Positions 38,262 through 48,534 are shown, counted from the first letter of the stretch. The stretch is 64,000 nt of DNA from an uncultured Gammaproteobacteria bacterium (GCA_913060975.1 CAJXVC010000004.1:248001-312000); one strand, 5' to 3'. Program-made: numbers and translations. Notes: generated by a model from the sequence alone, not told the origin.

Positions 38262-38588
38262 CTACAAATCTGACTCGTTGACCATCAGCAACCCTTGCTC
38301 GATGGCAAACGGTACCGCCTGCAGGTTCTTGCCCTGACAGGGACCCGCCAGACAATGGCCATCTTCGATACGGAATAAGGCGCCATGGTTGAAACACTGT
38401 ATCAAGGCGCCATCAGGGTCGAGGAATTTGTCTTCTTCCCATTCCAAAGGCGTGCCCAGATGCGGGCAGCGGTTCCAGTATAGATAGATCTGATCGTCTT
38501 TCTTGACCGCGAATAAGTATTTGTTGTCGATCTCCAGCCCTTTGCAGGAGCCTTCTTCCAGCTCTGTGGTATCCAGTACGGTAATCAT
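38262..38588 (-). CDS. Rieske [2Fe-2S] protein
   Basis: A 108-residue Rieske ferredoxin-like protein. The cluster ligands are in CPHLGTPL (about residue 43) and CFNHGALF (about residue 66), the CxH...CxxH pattern. It resembles small NirD/biphenyl-type Rieske ferredoxins without a membrane anchor. Its start overlaps the stop of the upstream PLP-enzyme gene by four bases (ATGA), so they are coupled. Its electron partner is unknown. Confidence 0.9.
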   Translation of the reverse strand: MITVLDTTELEEGSCKGLEIDNKYLFAVKKDDQIYLYWNRCPHLGTPLEWEEDKFLDPDGALIQCFNHGALFRIEDGHCLAGPCQGKNLQAVPFAIEQGLLMVNESDL

Positions 38589-39817
38589 GACTCGAGAGCG
38601 CGCTCAAAATCGGCGAGCAAATCTTCGCTGTCTTCAATGCCCACAGAAAAGCGAATCATGGAATCAGCAATGCCCATGGATGCGCGTCGTTCAGGGCCCA
38701 TCTCGAAATAAATAGTATGAGCGACAGGAATCGCCAAAGTCCGGGTGTCACCCAGATTGCTGGAAGAAATAACGGTTTCCATGCGGTTCAACACGTCAAA
38801 GCAATCCAGCCCTTGTTTCAGATCAATACTGAAAATAGCGCCGAAATTGCCGAACAAGGTTTTCGCCCGCTGGTGTTGCGGATGGCTCGTTAGCCCGGGG
38901 TAGAACGTATTATTGACGTTAGGATGCTGCGCGCAGAACTCGGTGAGCAACTTGGCGTTGCCACAAGCCCGGTCCATACGCAGGGGCAATGTTTCCGAAC
39001 CCACAGCCAGATGATGTGCGGCCTCGGGGCCGAGTGAGGCGCCCATGTCACGCAGGCCTTTTTTCTTGATCTGAGTAATCCCCCACAGCTGTGGGTCGCC
39101 CTTGCGATAAGTCTCGAGAATATTGTCAAAATCGGACCAATCGTACAGTCCGGTTTCAGTCACCGATCCACCCAATGCATTGCCATGACCACCGATATAT
39201 TTGGTCAGGGAATTGATAATGAGGCTGGCACCGACAGTGCGCGGTGTAAACAGATGTGGCGAAGTCATCGTATTGTCAACGAAATAGACTAAGCCCTGTT
39301 CTTTGCATAATTCACCAATGCGTTCCAGATCAGCAATCTGGGTGACTGGATTGGCAATGGTTTCAACAAAGACCAGCTTGGTATTTTCCTTGATGGCTGC
39401 GGCGACATTGTCGGCATCAGTTGCATCCACGAAAGTCACATCAATGCCGAGCAGTTGCAGCGTGCCGTAAAAACTATTGGTATTGCCAAACAAAAATGCG
39501 CTGGACACGATGTGATCACCTGCGCGCAGCAAAGACAGTAACGTGCTGCTGATTGCGGCCATGCCGGTGGCAAAAGCGACGGTGGCAATACCGTCTTCCA
39601 TGGCAGTGATCCGATCCTGCAGAGCAGTCACTGTGGGATTTAACTGACGGCCATAGTTGTAGCCGGCCCGTTTGCCCTGAAACACTTCCGCCAACTCCCG
39701 GGCATCCTCATATCCATAGGCTACCGAGGGGTGAATTGCTTTGTGCAAGACGCCATGCTCAGGATTACTTTTGCGATCTGAATGCAGATTAGTGGTGAAA
39801 AAGCCTTTCTTGGCCAT
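38585..39817 (-). CDS. Cys/Met metabolism PLP-dependent enzyme (cystathionine gamma-synthase/O-acetylhomoserine type)
   Basis: A 410-residue trans-sulfuration family enzyme. It has YGYEDARELAEVFQGKRAG and Y-x-R-like YGRQLNPTVTALQ near the N-terminus, SSAFLFGNTNSF, VETIANPVTQIADL, VDNTMTSPHL, and the PLP Lys in NSLTKYIGGHGNALGG. Whether it acts as cystathionine gamma-synthase, O-acyl-homoserine sulfhydrylase or gamma-lyase cannot be decided from these motifs. No met regulator or riboswitch was recognised upstream. Confidence 0.88.
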   Translation of the reverse strand: MAKKGFFTTNLHSDRKSNPEHGVLHKAIHPSVAYGYEDARELAEVFQGKRAGYNYGRQLNPTVTALQDRITAMEDGIATVAFATGMAAISSTLLSLLRAGDHIVSSAFLFGNTNSFYGTLQLLGIDVTFVDATDADNVAAAIKENTKLVFVETIANPVTQIADLERIGELCKEQGLVYFVDNTMTSPHLFTPRTVGASLIINSLTKYIGGHGNALGGSVTETGLYDWSDFDNILETYRKGDPQLWGITQIKKKGLRDMGASLGPEAAHHLAVGSETLPLRMDRACGNAKLLTEFCAQHPNVNNTFYPGLTSHPQHQRAKTLFGNFGAIFSIDLKQGLDCFDVLNRMETVISSSNLGDTRTLAIPVAHTIYFEMGPERRASMGIADSMIRFSVGIEDSEDLLADFERALES

Positions 39818-39949
39818 GGTCAGTTCACTGCTGTTGGGTTGGTTACGGCCGCTAGCGCGTGCCGGGGAGGGCTGCAGGCGGCTTTATACAACACTGCCGG
39901 GTAATTTAAAAGAGCGCGCTATCCTGTTAGGTTAGCTGTGCAATGCCTT

Positions 39950-40309
39950 CTATTGTTGGTCGGCGCGACTCTGGCAATCTATACACAGTCTGGCTTCGGG
40001 CTGGGCCTGCAAACGCGGATAGCTGATAGCCTCGTCGCACTGACTGCACAAACCGTATTCATTTTTATCCAGCGCCGCCAATGCCAGCTCGATGCGCCGT
40101 AGTCTCCGCGCCGCCTTGTCACGTGTAGAGACGGCCATACCTTGTTGCTGCATAGCATCCATGCGTGACACCCGGCCCACCATGCTCTGGTCGAGGTTCA
40201 CCACTTCAGCGGCGCTTTTACTGATCGCCAATTGCTCAGTCAGATTCATGTGCGTCTCAACCAAGGCGTTGCGCAGCAAGGTGAGTTGCTCTTCACTCAG
40301 GTGATCCAT
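39950..40309 (-). CDS. DksA/TraR family C4 zinc-finger protein
   Basis: A 119-residue DksA/TraR-type protein. It has an N-terminal helical region and the zinc finger CSQCDEAISYPRLQAQP then CIDCQ. It is shorter than DksA and its coiled-coil tip lacks the DxxDxA acidic pair, so it may not act as canonical DksA does. It starts 17 bp after the 444-residue membrane-protein gene ends on the same strand. Confidence 0.88.
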   Translation of the reverse strand: MDHLSEEQLTLLRNALVETHMNLTEQLAISKSAAEVVNLDQSMVGRVSRMDAMQQQGMAVSTRDKAARRLRRIELALAALDKNEYGLCSQCDEAISYPRLQAQPEARLCIDCQSRADQQ

Positions 40310-40326
40310 GGACAGTCATTCCGGCA

Positions 40327-41661
40327 TCAGTGCAGATTCTGGAACAGGGGACGGGCATTGATTAATTGTTGAATCTCGGCAATCCGTGCCCGGTATTCAG
40401 GGCTGTTCCGGTTCTCATACTGGGCATTGAAGTCGGACTCGCTCAGACCATCCTGGTTACTGCCCAGTTCCGGCATATAGTCACTTTCATTGCGAATCGA
40501 GGCAAGGCGCTCCTGCATGAGCAGGGCAGTGGCCTCGTCCTGCGTCGCGTAGCTGGCAATCTGCACGCCCACAATATTTGCCGCTAAATCCGAAAAACTG
40601 AAACCGGACCGGTAGCGGGCGTCATAAGCTTCCTTGGCATTGGAAAGCAATTCTGCCAGACCCGCTCCTGCTGAAGCCGAGATGGCGGCTACCGAGACCA
40701 CATGTTGGGCCAGGTCCTGACGGCGGTGTAAGCGGACTTCAATAAATTTGGCGGGTTCCAGTTCTGCTGCCCGCTCGCTGCCAAGCAGTTGGGCGATATC
40801 CTCGTTATTGACGTATATCGCCAGAGTTTGCAGCAAGGTACGATTTTCAGCGACAGGATCGCTGCCAGCGCGGGACTTGTCCAATGCTGACTGGAACAAG
40901 GGCACCAGCAAGGTGTTTAGGGAAATAGCGCGCCGGTCGACGGGTATGCCAGCTGCCAGCAAGCCGAGTTGATTGTAATAGTCGGTGATGCGCTCCTGAT
41001 CTTCCGACGAAATGAATAGCAGCTGGGCTTGTTGGGTAATGCTGCTAATCAACTGCGGCTCCCACAACATGGTGACATCCATCGAATCGTTGGCAATAGC
41101 CAAGGCAGTGATATTGCTGAGCAAGGTATTCAGATCCTGAAAATTTTCGGATGTGGCAAGGTTGTTGATCACGCGGTCGCTGGTCATATCCAGTAGAAAG
41201 CGGGGCAAGGCCAAACTGCCGATTTCCAGACTGTCCAGCGACAACTGCGTGCCGTCACTGACGAAAGCTCCATGTACATTCAGGTACAACGGGTAACTGC
41301 TGGACAACACATTGACGCTCATGCGGGCATCCAACTGGTTGTCACGCAATGTCAGATCACTGGACCACATGGGTTGCAGGGCCAGCCATTCGATGCCGTA
41401 GCGGAAAACCAGATTAAGCTGTTCCTGATTCAAGTGCACATGATGTTCAGACGTGGCAGTCGGCGACTGCGGCGTGGCATCGAGCAGAAACTGCTCAATA
41501 CGGGCTAGCTCTTGAGTGGACAAAGTAGTGCTGCTGGGGGCCAGTGGCGCAGTCTGCAATATCATAACCAGCAAAATCACGGGCGCGCTGAACAGCATGA
41601 CCATGACCGATCGGATCAGAAGTGAGACTAGCTTGCGTTGGCGCATATCCGCCGATTCCAT
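40327..41661 (-). CDS. Hypothetical membrane-anchored protein
   Basis: A 444-residue protein I do not recognise. One N-terminal membrane helix (about residues 12-33, SVMVMLFSAPVILLVMILQ) is followed by a long soluble region, presumably periplasmic. A first part has beta-like hydrophobic alternation (residues 60-170) and a second part is helical (200-440). No cysteine pairs or catalytic motif is visible. The start may be ATG 41661 or the ATG five codons later. It is upstream of the DksA-like gene. Confidence 0.75.
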   Translation of the reverse strand: MESADMRQRKLVSLLIRSVMVMLFSAPVILLVMILQTAPLAPSSTTLSTQELARIEQFLLDATPQSPTATSEHHVHLNQEQLNLVFRYGIEWLALQPMWSSDLTLRDNQLDARMSVNVLSSSYPLYLNVHGAFVSDGTQLSLDSLEIGSLALPRFLLDMTSDRVINNLATSENFQDLNTLLSNITALAIANDSMDVTMLWEPQLISSITQQAQLLFISSEDQERITDYYNQLGLLAAGIPVDRRAISLNTLLVPLFQSALDKSRAGSDPVAENRTLLQTLAIYVNNEDIAQLLGSERAAELEPAKFIEVRLHRRQDLAQHVVSVAAISASAGAGLAELLSNAKEAYDARYRSGFSFSDLAANIVGVQIASYATQDEATALLMQERLASIRNESDYMPELGSNQDGLSESDFNAQYENRNSPEYRARIAEIQQLINARPLFQNLH

Positions 41662-41902
41662 CCAACAGGTAAATTGAGTGGCCAGTTTGAATTGTGCAGC
41701 GTTGCTGCCGATACTAGCCTGATAACGAAGCGGCAGGATAACTGACTGGGCCTTAAGTCGTTACGTAGCGGCCATAGTATGACAAAGTCGACATTTTCCT
41801 GCATTTGTCGCGAAAATAATTTATTAATCAAGTGCTTGGCGTTAGACTTTGCGATATTACTACCGAATAACAACGCGAGATACCCTTTGCGAGGAGCTGG
41901 CT

Positions 41903-42565
41903 ATGCGTTTCAGCACTAATATGCGAAACATTCGAAATCAGCAGTACTCAGTTGCCAGAGCCAGCAGGATGCTCATTGCCCTGATGGCAGCATTACTGTT
42001 GGCTGCCTGTAGCAGCACATCGTCAGTCAATGAAGCCGAACAAGCAAGCGCCCAGGCTGCCGCTGCCCAGGAAGCCGAGCAACTCGCCGCGGAGCGGGAG
42101 CGGGAACGCCAGCAGCAATTGGCCGAGCAACGTCGTCGCGAAGCCGAAGCAGCTGAGCAGGCGAGAATGCAAGCCGAGCGCGAGCGCGCTGAGGCGGCAG
42201 CACAAGCCCGTGCCGAGGCGGAACAACGTGCCCGGGAAGAGGCCGAGCGCCTGGAACGTGAGCGGCAGGCGGCGATAGCGGCTGCTGAGGCGGCGCGGCG
42301 CGAGCGGCTGCAGCGGATTGAAGAACTGCAGCAGCAAATTGCCGCCGTACAAGCCCAGGTGGCCAAAGACGAAGCCGCTGCAGCAGCGTTGGAGGAAGCC
42401 GTCATGGTTGCTGAAGAATTGCTTCAGGTATTAACCGCTGAGCAGGCCAAATACGAAAACACTGACGCGGCAGGCAATCCGGTTGAGCCTTTGTCCAAAG
42501 ACCTCATAGCCGAGCTGGAAGCGCGTCGTGAGTCACTGAATCGGCAGTTGGAGTCGTCGCAATAA
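41903..42565 (+). CDS. Coiled-coil lipoprotein
   Basis: A 220-residue lipoprotein: a signal peptide with lipobox LLAAC (Cys36), then about 140 residues very rich in Ala, Glu, Arg and Gln in uninterrupted heptads (ERERERQQQLAEQRRREAEA type), then a Gln/Ala/Glu helix to the C-terminus. The region is probably a long rod in the periplasm. The GAGGAG site before ATG 41903 decides the start. The N-terminal n-region is unusually long (about 22 residues). A periplasmic spacer or envelope-linking role is only a guess. Confidence 0.85.
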   Translation: MRFSTNMRNIRNQQYSVARASRMLIALMAALLLAACSSTSSVNEAEQASAQAAAAQEAEQLAAERERERQQQLAEQRRREAEAAEQARMQAERERAEAAAQARAEAEQRAREEAERLERERQAAIAAAEAARRERLQRIEELQQQIAAVQAQVAKDEAAAAALEEAVMVAEELLQVLTAEQAKYENTDAAGNPVEPLSKDLIAELEARRESLNRQLESSQ

Positions 42566-42589
42566 CCCTACTTAGGCTGATCTTCGTGC

Positions 42590-42751
42590 ATGACTGATAA
42601 AATCGTCGACATAGATAGTAAGCGCGCTGCCCACACCGAGAAGCGCAAACAAGCCAAGGTTGAGTCCTTGCGAGAAGCGTTCAGAGCGGCTCGCGGCGAG
42701 CCTGACCCGAATTCGCGAGCCAGCAGGCGCCGTAAGAAGCGCAAAAAATAG
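42590..42751 (+). CDS. Small basic protein, hypothetical
   Basis: A 53-codon ORF just after the lipoprotein gene (24 bp). The protein begins MTDKIVDIDSKRAAHTEKRK and ends in a strongly basic run RASRRRKKRKK. The ribosome site is weak. Basic composition and tail suggest nucleic-acid contact, but no family is recognised and it could be a chance frame. Antisense frames across the same DNA look less protein-like. Confidence 0.45.
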   Translation: MTDKIVDIDSKRAAHTEKRKQAKVESLREAFRAARGEPDPNSRASRRRKKRKK

Positions 42752-42952
42752 CCCAGGTTGGCAGTGTTTAGCCCCATTGCTGCCACCAGCCCCCAGACCC
42801 AATCCCACGCTCTGCAATCCCTGCCGAAAATGACGTTCCAGATAGCCAAATCCGGCGTCAACAGTGCAGTTGCGCGCTTTGTTTGTACCGCTCGTTATGG
42901 TAAAGTTCGCGCCTTTATTTTGACCAAAACTTTAGCGGGGAGACATCAATAA

Positions 42953-45082
42953 ATGTCGGGTATAACACTAATAGTAACCACAGTCCTTTCACTGTTGGGC
43001 CTGGCCATTGCTTTCTTTTACATGAAGAAGGTAACCAGCGTACCAATTGATCTGGGGCTCGACGAAAAAGATAGCAAGCGACTGCGATTTATTCACAAAG
43101 CTATCGCCGACGGTGCCATGGCGTTCCTGAAACAGGAATATAAATTCCTGGTCATCTTCATGGTGGTATTTGCGGCCATCATCGCGATCCTGATTGATGA
43201 CACGCATACTCCGGATATTCGTGAAGGCATTTACACTGCAATTGCCTTCCTGTTCGGTGGTGTGATTTCCATTGCTTCCGGCTACATCGGCATGAAAGTG
43301 GCGACGCAGGGCAATGCACGCACAACAGTATCTGCCAAGAACAGCATTTCCAGCGCCTACGATGTTGCTATCAACTCTGGTGCGGTCATGGGATTTGCAC
43401 TGGTTGGACTGGCAACTCTGGGTCTGGTCGTGATTTATGTCGTGATGAGCAGCCTGCTGTCCGACCTTGGCGCGGAAAACAACCACATCCTCATGGAAGT
43501 GATAGCCGGTTTTGGTCTGGGTGGTTCCACCATCGCCCTGTTTGCACGTGTTGGCGGCGGTATCTTTACCAAGGCTGCTGACGTCGGTGCCGACCTGGTT
43601 GGAAAAGTCGAAAAAGGCATTCCTGAAGATGACCCCCGTAACCCTGCTGTAATCGCTGATAACGTCGGTGACAACGTGGGCGATGTGGCGGGTATGGGTG
43701 CCGACTTGTTTGGTTCCTGTGCTGAGTCTACTTGCGCGGCCATGGTGATCAGTGCAATTGCCTTTGCCGGCGATCCCAATGCTTTGTTGTACCCGATCCT
43801 GATCAGCGCCGTGGGCATCCCCATCAGTCTGATCACCAAACTGCTCGTGACTGTGAAAACAGAAGACGACGTTGCTCCTGCCCTGATGAAGCTGCTGATT
43901 ATTTCCAGTGCGCTCATGGCTATCGTGATGTATTTCTTTACCATCGCACTGATTCCCGAGTCGTTTACTCTCAATGGCGAAGTGTATTCTGCCATGGGCG
44001 TGTACGGTTGCTTCCTGGCGGGTCTGGTATCCGGATTGGCGGTAGGTCTGCTGACTGGTTACTACACGTCAGAGAACTACAAGCCGGTGCAGGAAGTCGC
44101 CAAGTCCTGTGAAACAGGTGTTGCGACTAACATCATTTTCGGTCTGTCTCTGGGCTACAAGTCCACAGTGCTGCCGTATCTGTGTATTGCCTTCAGTATT
44201 TTCGTATCCTGGGAGCTGGCCGGCATGTACGGTGTAGCGATCGCCTCACTGGGTATGCTGGGTACGCTGGTAATTGCCTTGATGATCGATGCCTACGGCC
44301 CGGTTGCTGACAATGCCGGTGGTATCGCCGAAATGGTTGGTCTGGATGCCATTGTGCGTGAGCGTACTGACATCCTCGACTCTGCGGGTAATACCACAGC
44401 AGCGATTGGTAAGGGTTTTGCCATTGGCGCAGCGATCCTGACTTCACTAGCGCTGTTTGCAGCCTTTATTACTACTGCAGAAACACTGCGTGGTGAGCCG
44501 ATTAACATGAGCCTGCTGGAGCCGGTGGTTTACACCTCTCTGTTTGTTGGCGCGGTTCTGCCATTCCTGTTCACTGCCATGACCATGCGTTCTGTTGGTG
44601 ATGCGGCCTTTGCCATGATCGAAGAAGTTCGCCGTCAGTTCAAAACCATTCCTGGCATCATGGAAGGTACCGGTGAGCCTGACTACGCTGAATGTGTGGC
44701 AATCTCCACCAAGGCTGCACTGCGCGAGATGATCGCACCGGGCGTCCTGATTATGGGTACGCCGCTGATCACTGGCTTCCTGTTCGGCGTAGAAGCTGTT
44801 GCAGGTATTCTGGCTGGCTCACTGGTTTGTGGTGGTGTTCTGGCGATTTCGGCATCCAACAGTGGTGGTGCTTGGGATAATGCCAAGAAATACATCGAAG
44901 CGGGCAACCATGGCGGCAAGGGTTCTGAGTGTCACAAAGCGGCTGTTGTCGGTGATACAGTTGGTGACCCACTCAAGGATACTTCAGGTCCTTCCCTGAA
45001 TATTCTTATCAAGCTGTCTGCTATTCTGAGTCTGGTCTTCGCACCATTCTTCGTCCAGTACGGTGGTATCCTGATGGGCTAA
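42953..45082 (+). CDS. hppA: Membrane-bound pyrophosphatase, K+-dependent type
   Basis: A 709-residue ion-pumping pyrophosphatase with about 16 membrane helices. It has [18 protein letters not shown] and [19 protein letters not shown] (PPi and Mg2+ binding loops), [16 protein letters not shown], and [18 protein letters not shown] near the end. The determinant after GNTTA reads A and, three residues on, G ([10 protein letters not shown]), the signature of K+-dependent enzymes. These pump Na+ or H+; which cannot be decided here. A GGGGAG ribosome site precedes the ATG, and a terminator follows. With PPDK it may recycle PPi into an ion gradient. Confidence 0.96.
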   Translation: MSGITLIVTTVLSLLGLAIAFFYMKKVTSVPIDLGLDEKDSKRLRFIHKAIADGAMAFLKQEYKFLVIFMVVFAAIIAILIDDTHTPDIREGIYTAIAFLFGGVISIASGYIGMKVATQGNARTTVSAKNSISSAYDVAINSGAVMGFALVGLATLGLVVIYVVMSSLLSDLGAENNHILMEVIAGFGLGGSTIALFARVGGGIFTKAADVGADLVGKVEKGIPEDDPRNPAVIADNVGDNVGDVAGMGADLFGSCAESTCAAMVISAIAFAGDPNALLYPILISAVGIPISLITKLLVTVKTEDDVAPALMKLLIISSALMAIVMYFFTIALIPESFTLNGEVYSAMGVYGCFLAGLVSGLAVGLLTGYYTSENYKPVQEVAKSCETGVATNIIFGLSLGYKSTVLPYLCIAFSIFVSWELAGMYGVAIASLGMLGTLVIALMIDAYGPVADNAGGIAEMVGLDAIVRERTDILDSAGNTTAAIGKGFAIGAAILTSLALFAAFITTAETLRGEPINMSLLEPVVYTSLFVGAVLPFLFTAMTMRSVGDAAFAMIEEVRRQFKTIPGIMEGTGEPDYAECVAISTKAALREMIAPGVLIMGTPLITGFLFGVEAVAGILAGSLVCGGVLAISASNSGGAWDNAKKYIEAGNHGGKGSECHKAAVVGDTVGDPLKDTSGPSLNILIKLSAILSLVFAPFFVQYGGILMG

Positions 45083-45131
45083 GCAGCTCGTCAGCTTTGC
45101 TCTGAGTCAAATTGGAGCAAGGCATGCAAGC

Positions 45132-45161
45132 AAAAAAAGGGGCCAGCTGGCCCCTTTTTTT
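45132..45161. terminator. Bidirectional terminator after hppA
   Basis: A-run, GGGGCCAGCTGGCCCC, T-run: a nearly perfect palindrome. It serves hppA rightward and the convergent hypothetical gene leftward. Confidence 0.9.
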
Positions 45162-45204
45162 TATATTTTTGATTTAGCTATTGGCGTATTCAGGAACTGC
45201 TATT

Positions 45205-45732
45205 TCAATCTCTGCGGGATTCGAAATGAAACAGGACCCACTCTGCATTGCTGAATGTCTCGCCTGTCGCAGTATGGGTCCAGGTAGTGAGCACTGATTG
45301 CACACATTGGTAGATCCTGAACGAATCGGTGTCTTCAATAATCAGATTACGCACAGAAGGATTGAGCGTGTAATTGGAGATTTCAGTGAGACGCCAGTTA
45401 TCAGCAAGGCTGCGCTCAACACATTCATCGCCTTCGAGCAGATTGATATAGCCAAATTCCTGATCAGCGTAGCCGCCAGCGGGAACTTGCAGATCGATCG
45501 CAAGATCGAGAGTCTGTGGCGCTGGCTCGCCTTCGGCTTGTTGTACAAAGCCCAGGCTCTCCAGTGTAATTGGGCTCTCGGTCTGATTGTGCACAACGAC
45601 GCGCATGCCGTCATTGGTAGTGCCGCCCCAGGCTGCCGAATAAAGTGCGAACTTGATAGGGGATTCCCGCTCGACATCAGCGGCAAGGCTCACACTGGCA
45701 TAGCAAATCAACAGATATGGGAAACATCGCAT
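45205..45732 (-). CDS. Hypothetical secreted protein
   Basis: A 175-residue protein with a signal peptide (about residues 1-17, ending SLAADV). The mature part is mostly beta-type, with two cysteines (DECVERS and IYQCVQS) that could pair. I recognise no family. It stands alone between hppA and mrp. Confidence 0.75.
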   Translation of the reverse strand: MRCFPYLLICYASVSLAADVERESPIKFALYSAAWGGTTNDGMRVVVHNQTESPITLESLGFVQQAEGEPAPQTLDLAIDLQVPAGGYADQEFGYINLLEGDECVERSLADNWRLTEISNYTLNPSVRNLIIEDTDSFRIYQCVQSVLTTWTHTATGETFSNAEWVLFHFESRRD

Positions 45733-45874
45733 GAAGGTATTCTATCGGTCCGTTCATAACCCCGCCAAGCCTATTTGCAATTACTGTCGGATCAATGATA
45801 ATCCGGCTATCTTTCAATAAATGGCAGAAGGTTGATATTGGTTGTTACCCATTGGGAGCAACTGACTCGTTACT

Positions 45875-46696
45875 TTGACAAATCTTGCGCAAATCAAATA
45901 CATCGTCTGCGTCGCCTCCGGAAAGGGCGGCGTCGGCAAATCCACTACTGCGGTCAATCTGAGTGTGGCTCTGCACGCCCTGGGTCATAAGGTTGGCCTG
46001 CTGGATGCAGATATCTACGGGCCGAGTATTCCCCTGATGATGGGTGTGCCGCCAGATACCCGACCGCAAGTGCGTGATCAGAAGTTCATAGTGCCCATTG
46101 TTGCCCATGGCGTGGAATGTAACTCCATGGGCTTTCTGGTGGACCCTAAAACTGCCATGGTGTGGCGTGCCCCCATGATTGTTTCGGCCTTCAATCAGAT
46201 ACTCAATGACACCGCCTGGTCCGATCTGGACTATCTGATTATCGACATGCCCCCCGGAACTGGTGATATCCAGTTAAGCTTGGCCCAATCTGTGCAGTTA
46301 AGTGGAGCAGTAGTCGTTACTACCCCGCAAGACGTGGCTCTATTGGATGCTCGCAAGGGAATAGAGATGTTTAACAAGGTTGGTGTGCCATTATTGGGAG
46401 TTGTGGAAAATATGAGCACTCATGTTTGTGCCAATTGTGGGCATGAGGAAGCAATTTTTGGTGCAGGTGGTGGTGACAGATTATCGGCTGACTACGGCGT
46501 CGGGGTCATTGGCCAATTACCGCTGGAGTTGGGGATAAGGGAGCACACCGACGCTGGCACTCCTGTGGTAGCATCAGATCAGTCCAGTACCGCAGCTCAG
46601 GCCTACATGGCCCTGGCGACCAATGTGGTCAATGCGGTTGCAGAAAAATCGAGTTCGGCAAAGACCGGACCGACAATCAAAGTCAGCGATGACTAG
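45875..46696 (+). CDS. mrp: Mrp/ApbC family P-loop ATPase (iron-sulfur carrier type)
   Basis: A 273-residue ParA/MinD-like Mrp protein. The deviant Walker A is ASGKGGVGKSTTAVNL (about residue 14), then LDADIYGPSIPLMMGVP, MPPGTGDIQLSLAQ, and the CxxC pair NCGHE / VCANC near 190 that binds a bridging 4Fe-4S cluster. These proteins carry Fe-S clusters for assembly. The short form lacks the N-terminal DUF59 domain of E. coli Mrp. The only start that keeps the P-loop is a TTG at 45875, because an in-frame TGA lies 12 bases upstream; a GGGAG sits about 16 bases before it. Confidence 0.93.
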   Translation: MTNLAQIKYIVCVASGKGGVGKSTTAVNLSVALHALGHKVGLLDADIYGPSIPLMMGVPPDTRPQVRDQKFIVPIVAHGVECNSMGFLVDPKTAMVWRAPMIVSAFNQILNDTAWSDLDYLIIDMPPGTGDIQLSLAQSVQLSGAVVVTTPQDVALLDARKGIEMFNKVGVPLLGVVENMSTHVCANCGHEEAIFGAGGGDRLSADYGVGVIGQLPLELGIREHTDAGTPVVASDQSSTAAQAYMALATNVVNAVAEKSSSAKTGPTIKVSDD

Positions 46697-46766
46697 TAGT
46701 TAGGGAGATTGCATAGCGCTCAGCTTGTTTGAGTGCTTTACCAGAAATAATGAATGGGGAAATACT

Positions 46767-48434
46767 TTGGACGCGGTAAATGACTTTCTGATTTTCATCG
46801 ATGGCTTTCTTGGCAGTGCTATCTGGTTCCCAACGCTCTTGCTCTCGGTTGGTGTATTCTTCACGCTTTATCTCGGCTTTCCGCAGATACGTTATTTCCG
46901 TCATGCCATTGGCGTAACAACGGGAAAATTCGACAAGGAAGGTGCGAAAGGTGACACGTCACACTTTCAGGCGTTGGCCACAGCGCTATCTGGCACTGTA
47001 GGCACCGGCAATATCGGTGGTGTCGCGCTAGCCTTACACCTCGGTGGTCCTGCTGCCTTGTTCTGGATGTGGATGACTGCCTTCTTCGGCATGACCAGCA
47101 AATTTGTCGAAGTCACCCTGTCACACAAATATCGCGAACAGACCGAAGACGGCAGCATGGCTGGCGGCCCCATGTTTTACATGGAGAAGGGGTTGAATGC
47201 AAAATGGCTGGCGGTCATTTTTGCCATCGCGACGGTTTTGAGTTCTTTCGGTACGGGCAATCTGCCCCAGATCAACAGTATCGCCGCTGGTCTGGAAAGT
47301 ACTTTTTCTCTCGAGCCTATTATTACTGCCTCAGTGCTATCCGTATTGCTGGCATTGGTGATCATCGGTGGTATTACGCGTATCGCCAAAGTGGCAGCGA
47401 CAATTGTGCCGACAATGGCGTTGATTTACCTGATTGGTGCCTTCGCAGTCATTATTCCTAACATCGGCAATGTGATCCCTAGCTTCGTTGCCATCTTCTC
47501 TGATGCCTTTACCGGATCGGCTGCCACTGGTGGTTTCCTTGGCGCCACTTTCGCTTATGCGTTTGACAGAGGTGTGAATCGCGGTTTGTACTCCAATGAG
47601 GCCGGGCAGGGTTCAGCGCCTATTGCTCACGCCGCGGCACGTACCGACGAACCGGCCGACGAGGGCATGGTGTCCATACTCGAGCCGTTCATCGATACCA
47701 TTGTGATCTGTACTATCACGGGCCTGGTCATTCTCTCCTCGGGAGTCTGGATGGAGAAGTTTGATAATACTTTCCAGCGCGCCGATATGACGTTCGTGGC
47801 CGGTTCCTATACTGAGGGTAATGAGGCCGATATCGACGAACTGTTTGCCTTCCTCAACGGTGATGAATCCAACGCCACGTCATATAGCGGCGATATTCCG
47901 GTTGTTGACGGTGTTTCCCAGAGTGCGGCGTATACATTGATTCATGCACGTTCATTCGCCGAAGACGTGGTGTTCATGCGGGAGGGTGTGCCAGTTGAAG
48001 GCTCGCTCAGTGTTATCGATGGTCAGCTAAGTGACCAGTCAGTGGCAGTGCAGGGACGTTCATTATTGCATTCGGTGCCGTTGACCACGCAAGCTTATAC
48101 TCGGGGCTTCTTTGGCGACTATGGCCAATACATCGTGTCGATAGGCTTGATGCTGTTTGCGTTTTCAACCGCGATTGCCTGGTCCTATTACGGCGACCGG
48201 GCAATGACCTATTTGCTCGGGCCTAAATCGGTGTTGCCCTATAGGGTTGTCTATGTTGCAGGTTTCTTCTATGCGGCGCTTGCTGACACGACGATCGTCT
48301 GGAACGTCTCATTGATTACCATTGTCTTGATGACCGTCCCCAATCTGATCGGTATTTTGTTCATGCACAAAGAAATGAAATCAACGGTTAGTGAATACTG
48401 GGAAAAAACGGAGCACGGCAAGCACAAGACTTGA
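46767..48434 (+). CDS. Alanine/glycine:cation symporter (AGCS family) with an insertion
   Basis: About 555 residues. AGCS signatures: [54 protein letters not shown], and [12 protein letters not shown] near the C-terminus. Members import alanine, glycine or related amino acids with Na+. Most are 450-490 residues; here about 95-110 extra residues lie between the VILSSGVW helix and the [14 protein letters not shown] segment (about residues 330-436). The best start is a TTG at 46767 with GGGGA six bases before it. A terminator follows the stop. Confidence 0.92.
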   Translation: MDAVNDFLIFIDGFLGSAIWFPTLLLSVGVFFTLYLGFPQIRYFRHAIGVTTGKFDKEGAKGDTSHFQALATALSGTVGTGNIGGVALALHLGGPAALFWMWMTAFFGMTSKFVEVTLSHKYREQTEDGSMAGGPMFYMEKGLNAKWLAVIFAIATVLSSFGTGNLPQINSIAAGLESTFSLEPIITASVLSVLLALVIIGGITRIAKVAATIVPTMALIYLIGAFAVIIPNIGNVIPSFVAIFSDAFTGSAATGGFLGATFAYAFDRGVNRGLYSNEAGQGSAPIAHAAARTDEPADEGMVSILEPFIDTIVICTITGLVILSSGVWMEKFDNTFQRADMTFVAGSYTEGNEADIDELFAFLNGDESNATSYSGDIPVVDGVSQSAAYTLIHARSFAEDVVFMREGVPVEGSLSVIDGQLSDQSVAVQGRSLLHSVPLTTQAYTRGFFGDYGQYIVSIGLMLFAFSTAIAWSYYGDRAMTYLLGPKSVLPYRVVYVAGFFYAALADTTIVWNVSLITIVLMTVPNLIGILFMHKEMKSTVSEYWEKTEHGKHKT

Positions 48435-48461
48435 TAGTGCGGTAGAGTTTTACTGTAGGAC

Positions 48462-48500
48462 AAAAAAAGCCCGGGCATGGTGACATGCCCGGGCTTTTTT
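48462..48500. terminator. Bidirectional terminator between the AGCS and SSS symporter genes
   Basis: GCCCGGGCATG and CATGCCCGGGC form a perfect 11-bp stem around GTGA, flanked by A- and T-runs. The two genes converge here. Confidence 0.93.
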
Positions 48501-48534
48501 GTTTGGCTACTATTCAGCTATTCAGCCAAGCCAT

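Noticed and set aside
41938..42405. Antisense frame rich in Ser, Ala and Cys
   Set aside because: A shadow of the Ala/Glu/Arg-rich lipoprotein coding sequence; no signal of its own.
42568..42861. Antisense frame of 97 residues behind the lipoprotein gene
   Set aside because: Arg/Leu-rich translation and no ribosome site; weaker than the sense 53-codon frame.
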